Shown here: positions 56,912 through 64,000 of the stretch, piece after piece
How the letters are laid out: the number at the start of each line of letters is the position of its first letter
Position numbering within the stretch: position 1 is the stretch's first letter
Assembly: GCF_900187385.1 (NCBI RefSeq)
Contig: NZ_FYEY01000001.1
Span: forward strand, 1,798,001-1,862,000
Source of the DNA: Streptomyces sp. 2114.4
GTDB lineage: Bacteria; Actinomycetota; Actinomycetes; Streptomycetales; Streptomycetaceae
DNA length: 64,000 nucleotides
Direction of reading: 5' to 3'
Program-made: the position numbers and the translations under genes
Notes under the pieces: model-generated
What the model saw: only the letters and a program-made list of their open reading frames with translations
What the model was told of the DNA's origin: nothing
Databases searched by the model: none

Positions 56912-59044
56912 TTACTTCACCCCGGCCTCCCTCATTTGCCGCAGTTCCTTCTTCAGTTCGCTCACCTCGTCGCGCAGCCTGGCGGCGACCTCGAACTGCA
57001 GCTCCGCCGCGGCGGCCCGCATCCGCTCCGTCATCTCCTCGATGAGCGCGGCCAGTTCGGCGGCGGGACGGTCCGTCAGGTCCGCGCCCGCCTTGCCGCC
57101 CTTGCCCTTCGCGGCCTTGCCGCCGAGCGCCGGGACCGGCGCCTTGCCCTGGGTCTCCTTGGCAGCGGCGCCCTTGCGGTACCCCGAGCCCAGCAGCTCC
57201 TGGGTGTCGATCTCCTCGCGGGCGAGGGTGGCGACGATGTCACCGATCTTCTTGCGGAGCGGCTGCGGGTCGATGCCGTTCTCCTTGTTGTACGCCAGCT
57301 GCTTCTCCCGGCGGCGGTTGGTCTCGTCGATGGCCTTCGCCATCGCCGGGGTGACCTTGTCGGCGTACATGTGCACCTGTCCGGAGACATTGCGCGCCGC
57401 ACGTCCGATGGTCTGGATGAGCGCCGAACCGGACCGCAGGAAGCCCTCCTTGTCGGCGTCCAGAATGGCCACCAGGGAGACCTCGGGCAGGTCAAGGCCC
57501 TCCCGCAGCAGGTTGATGCCCACCAGGACGTCGTACTCACCCGAGCGCAGCTCCCGCAGCAGCTCCACCCGGCGCAGGGTGTCCACATCGCTGTGCAGGT
57601 ACCGGACCTGGATACCGAGCTCGAGGAAGTAGTCCGTGAGGTCCTCGGCCATCTTCTTGGTGAGGGTGGTGACCAGGATGCGCTCGTCCTTCTCCGTGCG
57701 CGTACGGATCTCGTGCACCAGGTCGTCGATCTGTCCGTCGGTGGGCTTGACCACCACTTCCGGGTCGACCAGACCGGTCGGGCGGATGATCTGCTCCACG
57801 AAGCCGTCGCCCCGGGAGAGCTCGTACTTCCCGGGTGTCGCGGACAGGTAGACGGTCTGGCCGATGCGCCCCAGGAACTCTTCCCACTTCAGCGGCCGGT
57901 TGTCCATGGCGGACGGCAGCCGGAAGCCGTGCTCGACGAGGGTGCGCTTGCGCGAGGCATCGCCCTCGTACATGGCACCGATCTGCGGGACCGTGACATG
58001 CGACTCGTCGATGACCAGCAGGAAGTCGTCCGGGAAGTAGTCGAGGAGGGTGTTGGGCGCGGAGCCGGGCTCGCGGCCGTCCATGTGCATCGAGTAGTTC
58101 TCGATGCCCGAGCAGGAGCCGATCTGACGCATCATCTCGATGTCGTAGGTGGTGCGCATCCGCAGCCGCTGGGCCTCCAGATGCTTGCCCTGCTTCTCCA
58201 TCGTGGCGAGGCTGTCCGCCAGCTCGGCCTCGATCCCGGCGATCGCCCGCTCCATGCGCTCCGGGCCGGCGATGTAGTGGCTGGCCGGGAAGACGTACAG
58301 CTCCCGGTCCTCGCTGATGACCTCGCCGGTGAGCGGATGGAGGGTGGACAGCGCCTCGATCTCGTCGCCGAACATCTCGATCCGCACGGCCAGCTCTTCG
58401 TACACCGGGAAGATCTCGATGGTGTCGCCGCGCACCCGGAAGGTGCCACGGGTGAAGGCGACGTCGTTGCGGGTGTACTGGATGTCGACGAAGCGGCGCA
58501 GCAGCGCGTCGCGGTCGAATTCGTCGCCGACCTTCAGCGGCACCATCCGGTCGACGTACTCCTGCGGCGTACCGAGGCCGTAGATGCAGGACACCGAGGC
58601 GACCACGACGACATCACGCCGGGTGAGCAGCGAATTCGTCGCGGAGTGCCGCAGCCGTTCGACCTCCTCGTTGATGGAGGAGTCCTTCTCGATGTACGTA
58701 TCGGACTGCGGGACGTAGGCCTCGGGCTGGTAGTAGTCGTAGTAGGAGACGAAGTACTCGACGGCGTTGTTCGGCAGCAGCTCGCGGAATTCGTTGGCGA
58801 GCTGGGCCGCGAGGGTCTTGTTGGGCGCCATGACGAGCGTCGGGCGCTGCAGCTTCTCGATCATCCACGCGGTGGTCGCCGACTTGCCGGTGCCGGTCGC
58901 ACCGAGCAGGACGACGTCCTTTTCACCCCCGCGGATACGCCGGTCGAGTTCGGCGATGGCCGCGGGCTGGTCGCCGTTGGGCTGGTAGGGGCTGACGACC
59001 TCGAAGGGCGCCACCGTGCGTTCGATGTTTGATACGGGCCGCAT
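56912..59044 (-). CDS. uvrB: Excinuclease ABC subunit UvrB
   Basis: Helicase-like core of nucleotide excision repair, 710 residues. It has [13 protein letters not shown], Walker [11 protein letters not shown], the beta-hairpin [27 protein letters not shown] (motif II), the SATPGKYEL block, the C-terminal helicase motif QTIGRAARN and the final UVR helix [24 protein letters not shown] that binds UvrC. A Lys/Gly/Ala-rich linker precedes the UVR helix. ATG 59044 is 7-8 bases after a damage-type -10, so the message is probably leaderless. Confidence 0.97.
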   Translation of the reverse strand: MRPVSNIERTVAPFEVVSPYQPNGDQPAAIAELDRRIRGGEKDVVLLGATGTGKSATTAWMIEKLQRPTLVMAPNKTLAAQLANEFRELLPNNAVEYFVSYYDYYQPEAYVPQSDTYIEKDSSINEEVERLRHSATNSLLTRRDVVVVASVSCIYGLGTPQEYVDRMVPLKVGDEFDRDALLRRFVDIQYTRNDVAFTRGTFRVRGDTIEIFPVYEELAVRIEMFGDEIEALSTLHPLTGEVISEDRELYVFPASHYIAGPERMERAIAGIEAELADSLATMEKQGKHLEAQRLRMRTTYDIEMMRQIGSCSGIENYSMHMDGREPGSAPNTLLDYFPDDFLLVIDESHVTVPQIGAMYEGDASRKRTLVEHGFRLPSAMDNRPLKWEEFLGRIGQTVYLSATPGKYELSRGDGFVEQIIRPTGLVDPEVVVKPTDGQIDDLVHEIRTRTEKDERILVTTLTKKMAEDLTDYFLELGIQVRYLHSDVDTLRRVELLRELRSGEYDVLVGINLLREGLDLPEVSLVAILDADKEGFLRSGSALIQTIGRAARNVSGQVHMYADKVTPAMAKAIDETNRRREKQLAYNKENGIDPQPLRKKIGDIVATLAREEIDTQELLGSGYRKGAAAKETQGKAPVPALGGKAAKGKGGKAGADLTDRPAAELAALIEEMTERMRAAAAELQFEVAARLRDEVSELKKELRQMREAGVK

Positions 59045-59051
59045 GGCATCC

Positions 59052-59074
59052 ACGGTACGACTCAGCACTGACAA
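59052..59074 (-). promoter_or_regulatory. uvrB DNA-damage promoter (PafBC/RecA-NDp type)
   Basis: Minus strand: TTGTCAGTG (59074-59066), eight bases CTGAGTCG, TACCGT (59057-59052). Exact fit to TTGTCRGTG-N8-TANNNT. The start codon is 7 bases further on. Confidence 0.88.
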
Positions 59075-59697
59075 TCGACGTGACCAGTGCTCTGACCTGC
59101 GGTTTCGGGGCTGTGACGGGGTCGTTTTCCGGGCGCCGGGCGGGGCGCGACGGAGGGCGGGGCGGCCGGGGGCGACGGGCGCCACGGAGCGGCGGGCCGG
59201 TGGGACGGCGGGCCGACAGGCCGGTGGGCCGGAGGGCCGGCGAACCGGTGGGCCGCACCGGAGCGCGTGACGCCGCAGACCGGCCGTGGCCCTCGCGTGC
59301 GGGAGACGTGCGGAACACGTGGGGCACCCGGGACACGCGGGAAAGCGGCCCTGCTCCCCTCCGCGGCCGGGTCCCGGGCCCGGTTCCGTGACCGGGCCCG
59401 GGAGCGCGACGCGCCCACGCACGGAGCCGGCGCGGCGGACCACCCCGCGAGGTGTGTTCGACCAAAACCGTTCAGGCGCACGACGGGTGACGCATCATCG
59501 GTCAAGATGCGCGGATGCCGAGGCTCCGGCAAGTTGGACGGCGTCGGGTCGTACGTCCGTGGCACGGCCAATCCGGTCACCCTGCAACTGCGTGTCGCTC
59601 CGCACCGGAAAACCGGCCACTCCCCGTTCAGCGCCCGGCCACCACACGACCGCCTCCCGCTACGGCACAGCTGCGAGCCTCTGCCCGTCCGACCCGG

Positions 59698-59727
59698 TTC
59701 ACGTCACTTCACGTCAGCTCACGTCCA
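59698..59727 (+). repeat. Three 10-bp direct repeats upstream of the phosphodiesterase gene
   Basis: TTCACGTCAC (59698-59707), TTCACGTCAG (59708-59717), CTCACGTCCA (59718-59727). They end 20 bases before ATG 59748. They recall PhoP direct-repeat units (GTTCACC-type, 11-bp period), but the period here is 10. Confidence 0.6.
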
Positions 59728-59747
59728 CGACGTCACGAGGAGTCCGT

Positions 59748-60632
59748 ATGCGTATTCGCCCCGTCGCCACCGTTGCCGCCGGTGCGCTCATGGGTCTGTC
59801 CGCGCTCGCCCTCTCCACAACCGTCGTCCAGGCCGCACCGGGCGGACGCCCTCCGGTGACGATCGCTCACCGCGGCGCCTCGACGTACGCGCCCGAGAAC
59901 ACCCTCGCCTCGATCGACGCGGCCGACCGGCTGGGCTTCGAGTGGGTCGAGAACGACGTCCAGCGCACCAAGGACGGCGAGCTGGTCATCCTCCATGACA
60001 ACTCGCTCGCCCGGACGACCAACGTCGAGCAGGTCTTTCCCGGCCGCTCCCCGTGGAACGTATCGGACTTCACGCTCCGCGAGATCGAGAAGCTGGACGC
60101 GGGCAGCTGGTTCGGACGGAAGTTCCGCGGGGAGCGGGTGCCGACCCTCGAGGACTACATGGACGAGGTCGAGCACAACGACCAGAGCCTGCTGATGGAG
60201 CTGAAATCGCCGGAGCTCTACCCCGGCATCGAGCGGCAGACCCTCAACGAGCTGCGTCGCGCGGGCTGGCTGGACAAGGGGCACGTCAAGGGCCGTCTGA
60301 TCATCCAGAGCTTCAACGCCGACGCCCTCAAGACCGTGCACCGCCTGCGGCCGGACCTCACGACGGGCTTTCTCGGCAACCCGTCCGTCGCCGACCTCCC
60401 GAAGTTCGCGCGGTACTGCGATCAGATCAACCCCGTCCACACCGCGGTCACCCCGGAGTACGTCGCCGCCGTGCACGGTCTGAAGGGCCCGCACCGACGA
60501 CCGCTGGACCTGTACACCTGGACCGTCGACGACGCGGCAACCGCGGTGAAGGTCGCCGGTCTGGGCGTCGACGGCATCATCACCAACAAGCCCGACGTGG
60601 TGCGCGACGCGGTGGGCGGCGACGACGACTGA
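59748..60632 (+). CDS. Secreted glycerophosphodiester phosphodiesterase
   Basis: Exported enzyme of 294 residues that releases glycerol-3-phosphate from glycerophosphodiesters. Signal peptide: RIRPVATVAAGALMGLSALALSTT with cleavage near VQA-AP. GDPD motifs: IAHRGASTYAPENTLASI (catalytic His and Arg), FEWVENDVQRTKDGELVILHDNSLARTT (metal Glu/Asp and second His). VDGIITNKPD closes the barrel. ATG 59748 follows GAGGAG. It would help phosphate or phospholipid scavenging; Streptomyces glpQ-like genes are often under PhoP. Confidence 0.92.
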   Translation: MRIRPVATVAAGALMGLSALALSTTVVQAAPGGRPPVTIAHRGASTYAPENTLASIDAADRLGFEWVENDVQRTKDGELVILHDNSLARTTNVEQVFPGRSPWNVSDFTLREIEKLDAGSWFGRKFRGERVPTLEDYMDEVEHNDQSLLMELKSPELYPGIERQTLNELRRAGWLDKGHVKGRLIIQSFNADALKTVHRLRPDLTTGFLGNPSVADLPKFARYCDQINPVHTAVTPEYVAAVHGLKGPHRRPLDLYTWTVDDAATAVKVAGLGVDGIITNKPDVVRDAVGGDDD

Positions 60633-60693
60633 GCCGGATCCGGAGACGGTGGGGAACGGGCTCAGGGCGGCAGCCGGTCCGTTTCCCGCGGCA

Positions 60694-60716
60694 TTGTCAG
60701 TGGTGCGTCCTACCCT
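60694..60716 (+). promoter_or_regulatory. ogt DNA-damage promoter (PafBC/RecA-NDp type)
   Basis: TTGTCAGTG (60694-60702), GTGCGTCC, TACCCT (60711-60716). Exact fit to TTGTCRGTG-N8-TANNNT. GTG 60723 follows six bases later, so the message would be leaderless. Confidence 0.88.
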
Positions 60717-60722
60717 GATCAG

Positions 60723-61322
60723 GTGACGAATTCCGAGCAGGCTCCGCGTCCGGAGGGGCCGCCTCACACCGCACCGGAGACAGGGACGGCGGCCCGGCGC
60801 GACTGGGCCTGGACGCGGCTGGAGACACCGATCGGCCCGCTGCTGCTCGCCGCGACCCGGGAGGGCCTGGTCCGTGTCGTCTTCCATGCCGACGGGCAGA
60901 CGGCCCGCCGGGAGCTGACCCGTCTGGAGCAGTTCTTCGGCGGGCCGCCGACGGCAGCGGTTCCTCATCTGGCGACGGCCACGGCCGAGCTCACCGCCTA
61001 TTTCGCCGGAGAGCTGCAGTCCTTCACCGTCCCGCTGGACTGGTCGCTGTCCGCCGGCTTCACCGGCCGGGTCCTGCAGGCCCTGGCCGCCGGGGTCCCT
61101 TATGGCGACGTCGTCGGCTATCAGGACCTCGCCGACCGGGTCGGGGAACCGGGTGCCGCCCGCGCGGTGGGCGCCGCGATGGGCGCCAATCCGCTTCCGG
61201 TCGTCGTCCCCTGCCATCGTGTCGTCGCCAGTGACGGCGGCATCGGCGGCTTCGGCGGTGGTCTGGAGACCAAGCGTCTGCTGCTGGCCCTCGAAGGGGT
61301 GCTGCCCGCTCCGCTCTTCTGA
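60723..61322 (+). CDS. ogt: Methylated-DNA--protein-cysteine S-methyltransferase
   Basis: Direct-reversal repair protein of 199 residues; it takes O6-methyl groups from guanine onto its own Cys. The active-site block is VVVPCHRVVASDGGIGGFGGG with Cys164. The helix-turn-helix part is GVPYGDVVGYQDLADRVGEPGAARAVGAAMGANP with the Arg finger region. The start GTG 60723 has no Shine-Dalgarno but sits at the expected transcription start of a damage-type promoter. The first 28 residues are polar and variable. Confidence 0.95.
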   Translation: MTNSEQAPRPEGPPHTAPETGTAARRDWAWTRLETPIGPLLLAATREGLVRVVFHADGQTARRELTRLEQFFGGPPTAAVPHLATATAELTAYFAGELQSFTVPLDWSLSAGFTGRVLQALAAGVPYGDVVGYQDLADRVGEPGAARAVGAAMGANPLPVVVPCHRVVASDGGIGGFGGGLETKRLLLALEGVLPAPLF

Positions 61323-61373
61323 TCGTGACCGTCGTCCGCCCTCGCCGAGGCCGGCTCCTACGAAGGGCAGCCC

Positions 61374-61916
61374 ATGTCCCGTCAGATCGCTCTGCTCCGC
61401 GGCATCAATGTCGGCGGCCACAACTCCTTCCCCAAGGCGAAGCAGCTGGAACTCGCCGAGTCCCTGGGCTTTGGCGAGGTCTCGGTGCTCCTGCAGACCG
61501 GCAACATCGTCTTCGCCGACCCCGGTATCCCCCCGCAGGAGACGGCCCGGATGCTCCACGACCGGATCGCCGCCGAACTCGGCCTGACGGTGCCGATCAT
61601 CGTCCGGACCCGCGACGAGCTGGCCGCCGCCGTCGCCGCGAATCCGTTTCCCCAGGCCGTAGCGGATCCCAAGAGCCTGCATGTCACGTTCCTGTCGGCG
61701 GTGCCGGCCGACACCTCCCGGCTGGACGGGCTCGACCCGGCCGCGTTCGCGCCCGATCAGTACCGGCTGACCGGACGCGAACTGTATCTGTGGTGCCCCG
61801 GCGGCATCGGCCGCTCCAAGCTCGCCGCGGTGGTGAGCCGCGCCCGGCTCGGGGTGACGGCGACGGCCCGTAACTGGAACACCGTCACCAAGCTCCTGGC
61901 CCTGGCCGACGCCTGA
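61374..61916 (+). CDS. DUF1697 domain-containing protein
   Basis: Protein of 180 residues. The N-terminal RQIALLRGINVGGHNSFPKAKQLELAESLGF is the family signature, followed by VLLQTGNIVFAD, and IIVRTRDELAAAVAANPFP in the middle. The closing GIGRSKLAAVVSRARLGVTATARNWNTVTKLLAL is also typical. Function is unknown; the fold is predicted alpha/beta. ATG 61374 follows GAAGGGCAGCCC, a weak site. It lies 51 bases after ogt on the same strand, so it may share the damage promoter. Confidence 0.92.
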   Translation: MSRQIALLRGINVGGHNSFPKAKQLELAESLGFGEVSVLLQTGNIVFADPGIPPQETARMLHDRIAAELGLTVPIIVRTRDELAAAVAANPFPQAVADPKSLHVTFLSAVPADTSRLDGLDPAAFAPDQYRLTGRELYLWCPGGIGRSKLAAVVSRARLGVTATARNWNTVTKLLALADA

Positions 61917-61950
61917 GTCCCACGGTCGCTCCCCGGAGCCGCGGAGTCCG

Positions 61951-61977
61951 GCGCCCCGGAGCTTGCGCCCCGGAGCT
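61951..61977 (+). repeat. 13-bp direct repeat between DUF1697 and the MazF-like gene
   Basis: GCGCCCCGGAGCT at 61951-61963 and again at 61965-61977, period 14. The surroundings hold further CCCCGGAG copies. It lies between two convergent genes and may be part of a termination region. Confidence 0.5.
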
Positions 61978-61999
61978 CCGGCGTCCAGGAGTCCCGCCG

Positions 62000-62461
62000 T
62001 CAGCGCCAGCCGTAGCGCTCGCGCAGCCGGTTGACGACCAGGTTGAAGCGGCCCCGGTCCAGCGCGCAGGCCTCGCGCCGCATCCCGGCCGGGTGCACCC
62101 GCAGCACCCGGTCCACGGCCACCCACGAGTCGCGCCCCGCGCGGTCCCAGGGGCCGGCCCCGAGCGGCACCCACTCCCGGTCGTTCTGGTGCCGCTTGCT
62201 GGACAGCTGCACGGCCAGCAGCGTTCCGCCGGTCTCGCGGGCAACGACCAGCACGGGGCGGTCCTTGCCCCGGCCGTCGTTCTCCTCGTAGGGCACCCAG
62301 GTCCACACGATCTCGCCGGGGTCCGGGTCGCCGTCGGGGTCGGGCGCATAGGTCATCGTCACGGTGCCGACGGACTGCGGACGGGCTTCCACGGTCGCGG
62401 TGGGCCCCTGGCTGCCGGGCAGCACGGCGGACTCGTCGGATGCATTGAATGAAGTGGTCAC
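62000..62461 (-). CDS. PemK/MazF-family protein (stand-alone)
   Basis: Protein of 153 residues. Residues about 45-150 match the PemK/MazF endoribonuclease fold: PDPGEIVWTWVPYEENDGRGKDRPVLVVARE, then LLAVQLSSKRHQND and DSWVAVDRVLRVHPAGM. The first 40 residues are variable. No antitoxin-like gene is adjacent on either side, so it is either solitary, uses a distant partner, or no longer acts as a toxin. The start is GTG 62461, in keeping with the frame, though a later ATG is possible. Confidence 0.8.
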   Translation of the reverse strand: MTTSFNASDESAVLPGSQGPTATVEARPQSVGTVTMTYAPDPDGDPDPGEIVWTWVPYEENDGRGKDRPVLVVARETGGTLLAVQLSSKRHQNDREWVPLGAGPWDRAGRDSWVAVDRVLRVHPAGMRREACALDRGRFNLVVNRLRERYGWR

Positions 62462-62527
62462 GCAGTCACGCTAACCGCCGCCGCCGGCGCGGTGATCAGC
62501 GGTCCGCGTGCAGCGGTCCGGGCTCGA

Positions 62528-62550
62528 TTGTCAGTGGTCGGCCGTACGGT
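62528..62550 (+). promoter_or_regulatory. Orphan DNA-damage promoter (PafBC/RecA-NDp type)
   Basis: TTGTCAGTG (62528-62536), GTCGGCCG, TACGGT (62545-62550). Exact fit to TTGTCRGTG-N8-TANNNT on the plus strand. Downstream is only a 52-codon frame from ATG 62571 and then the antisense of the uridine-kinase-like gene. Confidence 0.7.
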
Positions 62551-62570
62551 TTTTCCGACGGCTTTTTCCG

Positions 62571-62729
62571 ATGAAGGGGGCATTCGTGGGAGCCGAGGAC
62601 GCAGCCCGTGGCCGAGGACGCAGCCTGTGCGCGGACGTTCAGAGCGGGCCGCTCCAGGCCGGCCGGCGGGGGTCGTCGGCTCGTACGACCACGTCCGCCA
62701 CCTCCTCGGGCCGGGTCTCGGCCTCGTAG
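62571..62729 (+). CDS. Possible small ORF behind the orphan damage promoter
   Basis: ATG 62571 opens 52 codons, ending inside the antisense of the uridine-kinase-like gene. The product begins MKGAFVGAEDAARGRGRSL and is rich in Arg, Ser and Ala with no known motif. It contains the 19-bp tandem duplication at 62592-62629. No strong ribosome binding site. It may be a remnant of a lost gene or simply not translated. Confidence 0.2.
   Translation: MKGAFVGAEDAARGRGRSLCADVQSGPLQAGRRGSSARTTTSATSSGRVSAS
62592..62629 (+). repeat. 19-bp tandem duplication
   Basis: GCCGAGGACGCAGCCCGTG (62592-62610) and GCCGAGGACGCAGCCTGTG (62611-62629), 18 of 19 identical and adjacent. It lies about 40 bases after the orphan promoter. 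Confidence 0.85.
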
Positions 62730-63277
62730 CGCGCGAACGCGGGCAGGGTCCAGCGCTCGCCCTGCGGGGTGCGGCGGGCGAGCGCGGCCGGTGACAGCTT
62801 CAGATGCACGGAGAGATCGAAGGGGAACCAGTGGCCGAGCAGCAGAGGGCCGTGCAACAGCAGGACGCCGCCGGGCGGCAGCTGCACGTACGCGCTGCGC
62901 GTCGCCCGGTCCGCCGCGGGGTCCCACAGGTCGGGCAGCACCCACCCGGTGCCGCCCACGTCCAGCGGCTGGAACACCTCACGCCACAGGGCCTGCCGGT
63001 CGAACCACTCGTCGTGGTAGGCGTCGGGATCCTCACGGCCGTACTCCAGCCGCAGCGAGGCGGGGCGCAGAAAGCCGAAGGTGCCGGCCCGGTGCACCGC
63101 CCGCCCCCGGATCCGCAGCGCCTGGCTGAGCCGCCCGGCCAGCTCGCCCGGCGCGGCCGCGGGCGCCCCGTCGAGGGCCACCCGCAGCCAGGGGCTCCCG
63201 TCCTTCGCCGGCATCGTGACGATGCGCTCGGCGAGCGCGTCGGTGAGCCGTTCCCAGGTGATCGCTTCGAGCCGCAC
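62639..63277 (-). CDS. Uridine kinase-like protein with degenerate P-loop
   Basis: Protein of 212 residues resembling the uridine kinase-like proteins common in Streptomyces. The place of Walker A reads VALDGAPAAAPGELAG: the GKT/S of a working P-loop is missing. Other parts are well kept: TFGFLRPASLRLEYGREDPDAYHDEWFD, VLPDLWDPAADRATRS, GGVLLLHGPLLLGHWFPFDLSVHL (lid and base region). So the fold is recognisable while ATP binding in the usual way is doubtful. The start is GTG 63277. It is transcribed in the same direction as the IclR-type gene behind it. Confidence 0.75.
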   Translation of the reverse strand: MRLEAITWERLTDALAERIVTMPAKDGSPWLRVALDGAPAAAPGELAGRLSQALRIRGRAVHRAGTFGFLRPASLRLEYGREDPDAYHDEWFDRQALWREVFQPLDVGGTGWVLPDLWDPAADRATRSAYVQLPPGGVLLLHGPLLLGHWFPFDLSVHLKLSPAALARRTPQGERWTLPAFARYEAETRPEEVADVVVRADDPRRPAWSGPL

Positions 63278-63340
63278 CCCGCCATTGTGCCCGGCAGCCC
63301 GGCGCGGGACGCCGCGCGGCCGGGGGCCGGTCGCCGCCGC

Positions 63341-64000
63341 TCAGGACGGCCGGGCGGCGCCGTGGCGGCTCAGTTCGGCCGCCGCCTCCTTCGTCGCCTC
63401 GATGACGCCGTCGGGGGCCACCGGCATCACGGACTTGAGCTTGAGGAGCAGCACCGCTCCCATGATGGAGCCGTCCCACATGATCGGCGCCGCACAGGAG
63501 TTCCAGCCGGCCATGCACTCCTCGTACCCGAGGGCGTGTCCGAGGTCGCGCACCTCGGCCAGGGACTCCCTCAGCGCCTCGTTGTCCCGGTAGACACCGG
63601 GTCCCGCCTGGTCGGGGACGGGTTCGGCCAGCACCCGCTGCTGCAGCACCTCCGGCAGGTAGGCGAGGATCGTCCGCCCGGAGGCACCGGTGCGCAGCGA
63701 CCGCGTCACGGACAGCACGTCGCGCGGCGTCATCCCCAGCTCCGCGAGGTCGGAGTCGCCAACCGCCATGTCGACGCACTGTCGTTGCGCGCCGGAGAAC
63801 GGCGCCACCATGTAGAGGAACGCCAGCCCGTCGTCGGTGGCCGTCCGCAGTTCGCTCAGCACCGTCTGCGAGGCCGCGCCGTCGAGGCGGTGGTCGAGCG
63901 CGGTGAAGGCCAGCTGGGCCGCCGAGGTGCGCAGCCGGTAGAGGCCGCGGTCCACCCGTTCGAAGATGCGCTGGTAGATGCCGGACTGCAGGATGCGGTA
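63341..64000 (-). CDS. IclR-type transcriptional regulator, N-terminus cut off by window edge
   Basis: The frame is open to the window end, so the DNA-binding N-terminus is mostly missing. The first visible residues, YRILQSGIYQRIFERVDRGLYRL, look like the end of a winged helix. The remaining 200 residues match an IclR effector domain: TATDDGLAFLYMVAPFSGAQ, RTGASGRTILAYLP, GYEECMAGWNSCAAPIMWDGSIMGAVLL. IclR regulators sense small organic acids or aromatics. Target and ligand cannot be told from this window. Confidence 0.75.
   Translation of the reverse strand, partial: YRILQSGIYQRIFERVDRGLYRLRTSAAQLAFTALDHRLDGAASQTVLSELRTATDDGLAFLYMVAPFSGAQRQCVDMAVGDSDLAELGMTPRDVLSVTRSLRTGASGRTILAYLPEVLQQRVLAEPVPDQAGPGVYRDNEALRESLAEVRDLGHALGYEECMAGWNSCAAPIMWDGSIMGAVLLLKLKSVMPVAPDGVIEATKEAAAELSRHGAARPS

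Larger units (their letters stand above)
59045..59747. other. uvrB/phosphodiesterase divergent region with GC-rich repeats
   Basis: 703 bases with no credible gene; the open frames are low-complexity. It contains the uvrB promoter at 59052-59074, a long G/C-rich simple repeat at about 59110-59270 (GGGCCGGTGGG-like units repeated with variation), a plainer stretch to 59690, and 10-bp repeats at 59698-59727 just ahead of the phosphodiesterase gene. Confidence 0.55.

Noticed and set aside
59062..59580. A 172-codon minus-strand frame upstream of uvrB
   Set aside because: Low-complexity Pro/Arg sequence, overlapping the uvrB promoter and the GC repeat, with no ribosome binding site or motif.

Overview
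The window reads as core chromosome of a Streptomyces (or very close relative). It is strongly GC-rich with G/C-biased third codon positions, GTG and TTG starts, many 4-base ATGA/GTGA gene overlaps, and a gene order (suf cluster, ctaA/ctaB, tkt-tal-zwf-opcA-pgl, pgi, secG-tpi-pgk-gap, whiA-yvcK-rapZ-uvrC, uvrA, uvrB) that I recall as the conserved Streptomyces order. This assignment rests on recognition, not on a search. No rRNA, tRNA, transposase, phage or CRISPR was seen.

Layout. 0-8 kb: an edge-truncated acidic protein, a secreted endonuclease/exonuclease/phosphatase, dapA, an EI24 membrane protein, dapD, and an SMR pump with its TetR repressor. 8-15 kb: the complete Fe-S assembly operon sufR-B-D-(Rieske ferredoxin)-C-S-U-sufT on the minus strand, with a SufR-type operator at the sufR start. 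15-21 kb: an ABC exporter, heme A synthase, an amidohydrolase, heme O synthase. 21-28 kb: pentose phosphate operon tkt-tal-zwf-opcA-pgl. 28-35 kb: pgi, an MFS exporter, an RbpA-family protein, secG, tpiA, pgk, gap. 35-40.4 kb: the overlapping operon uvrC-rapZ-yvcK-whiA. 40.6-45 kb: a patchier segment with an anchored secreted protein, a broken helix-turn-helix gene, a Tat-type Rieske lipoprotein, a dehydrogenase remnant, and a LacI regulator coupled to a sugar kinase. 45-53 kb: uvrA, a TetR/FAD-monooxygenase divergent pair, a mycothiol-type enzyme with a metallo-beta-lactamase-fold partner. 52.6-56.6 kb: terC and two TerD-family genes. 57-64 kb: uvrB, a secreted phosphodiesterase, ogt, DUF1697, a MazF/PemK-like protein, a uridine-kinase-like protein and a truncated IclR-type regulator.

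How the parts work together. Carbon flow: tkt/tal/zwf/opcA/pgl plus pgi and the tpi-pgk-gap set make most of the pentose phosphate pathway and mid-glycolysis, close to YvcK and RapZ, which are linked to carbon and cell-envelope control. Respiration: ctaA and ctaB supply heme A. DNA repair: uvrC, uvrA, uvrB and ogt lie within 23 kb.

The most interesting signals are regulatory. Sequences fitting the actinobacterial LexA-independent DNA-damage promoter (TTGTCRGTG-N8-TANNNT, PafBC/RecA-NDp type) lie directly in front of uvrB, ogt and, with one mismatch, uvrC. A perfect fourth copy at 62528-62550 points at no recognisable gene. terC has a leader that looks like a yybP-ykoY manganese riboswitch followed by a stem that would hide its ribosome binding site. 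Other notable structures are tandem TetR operators at the SMR gene, a 34-bp duplication flanking a GC palindrome that splits an ABC operon while keeping translational coupling, and a LacI operator that outlived the dehydrogenase it probably controlled.
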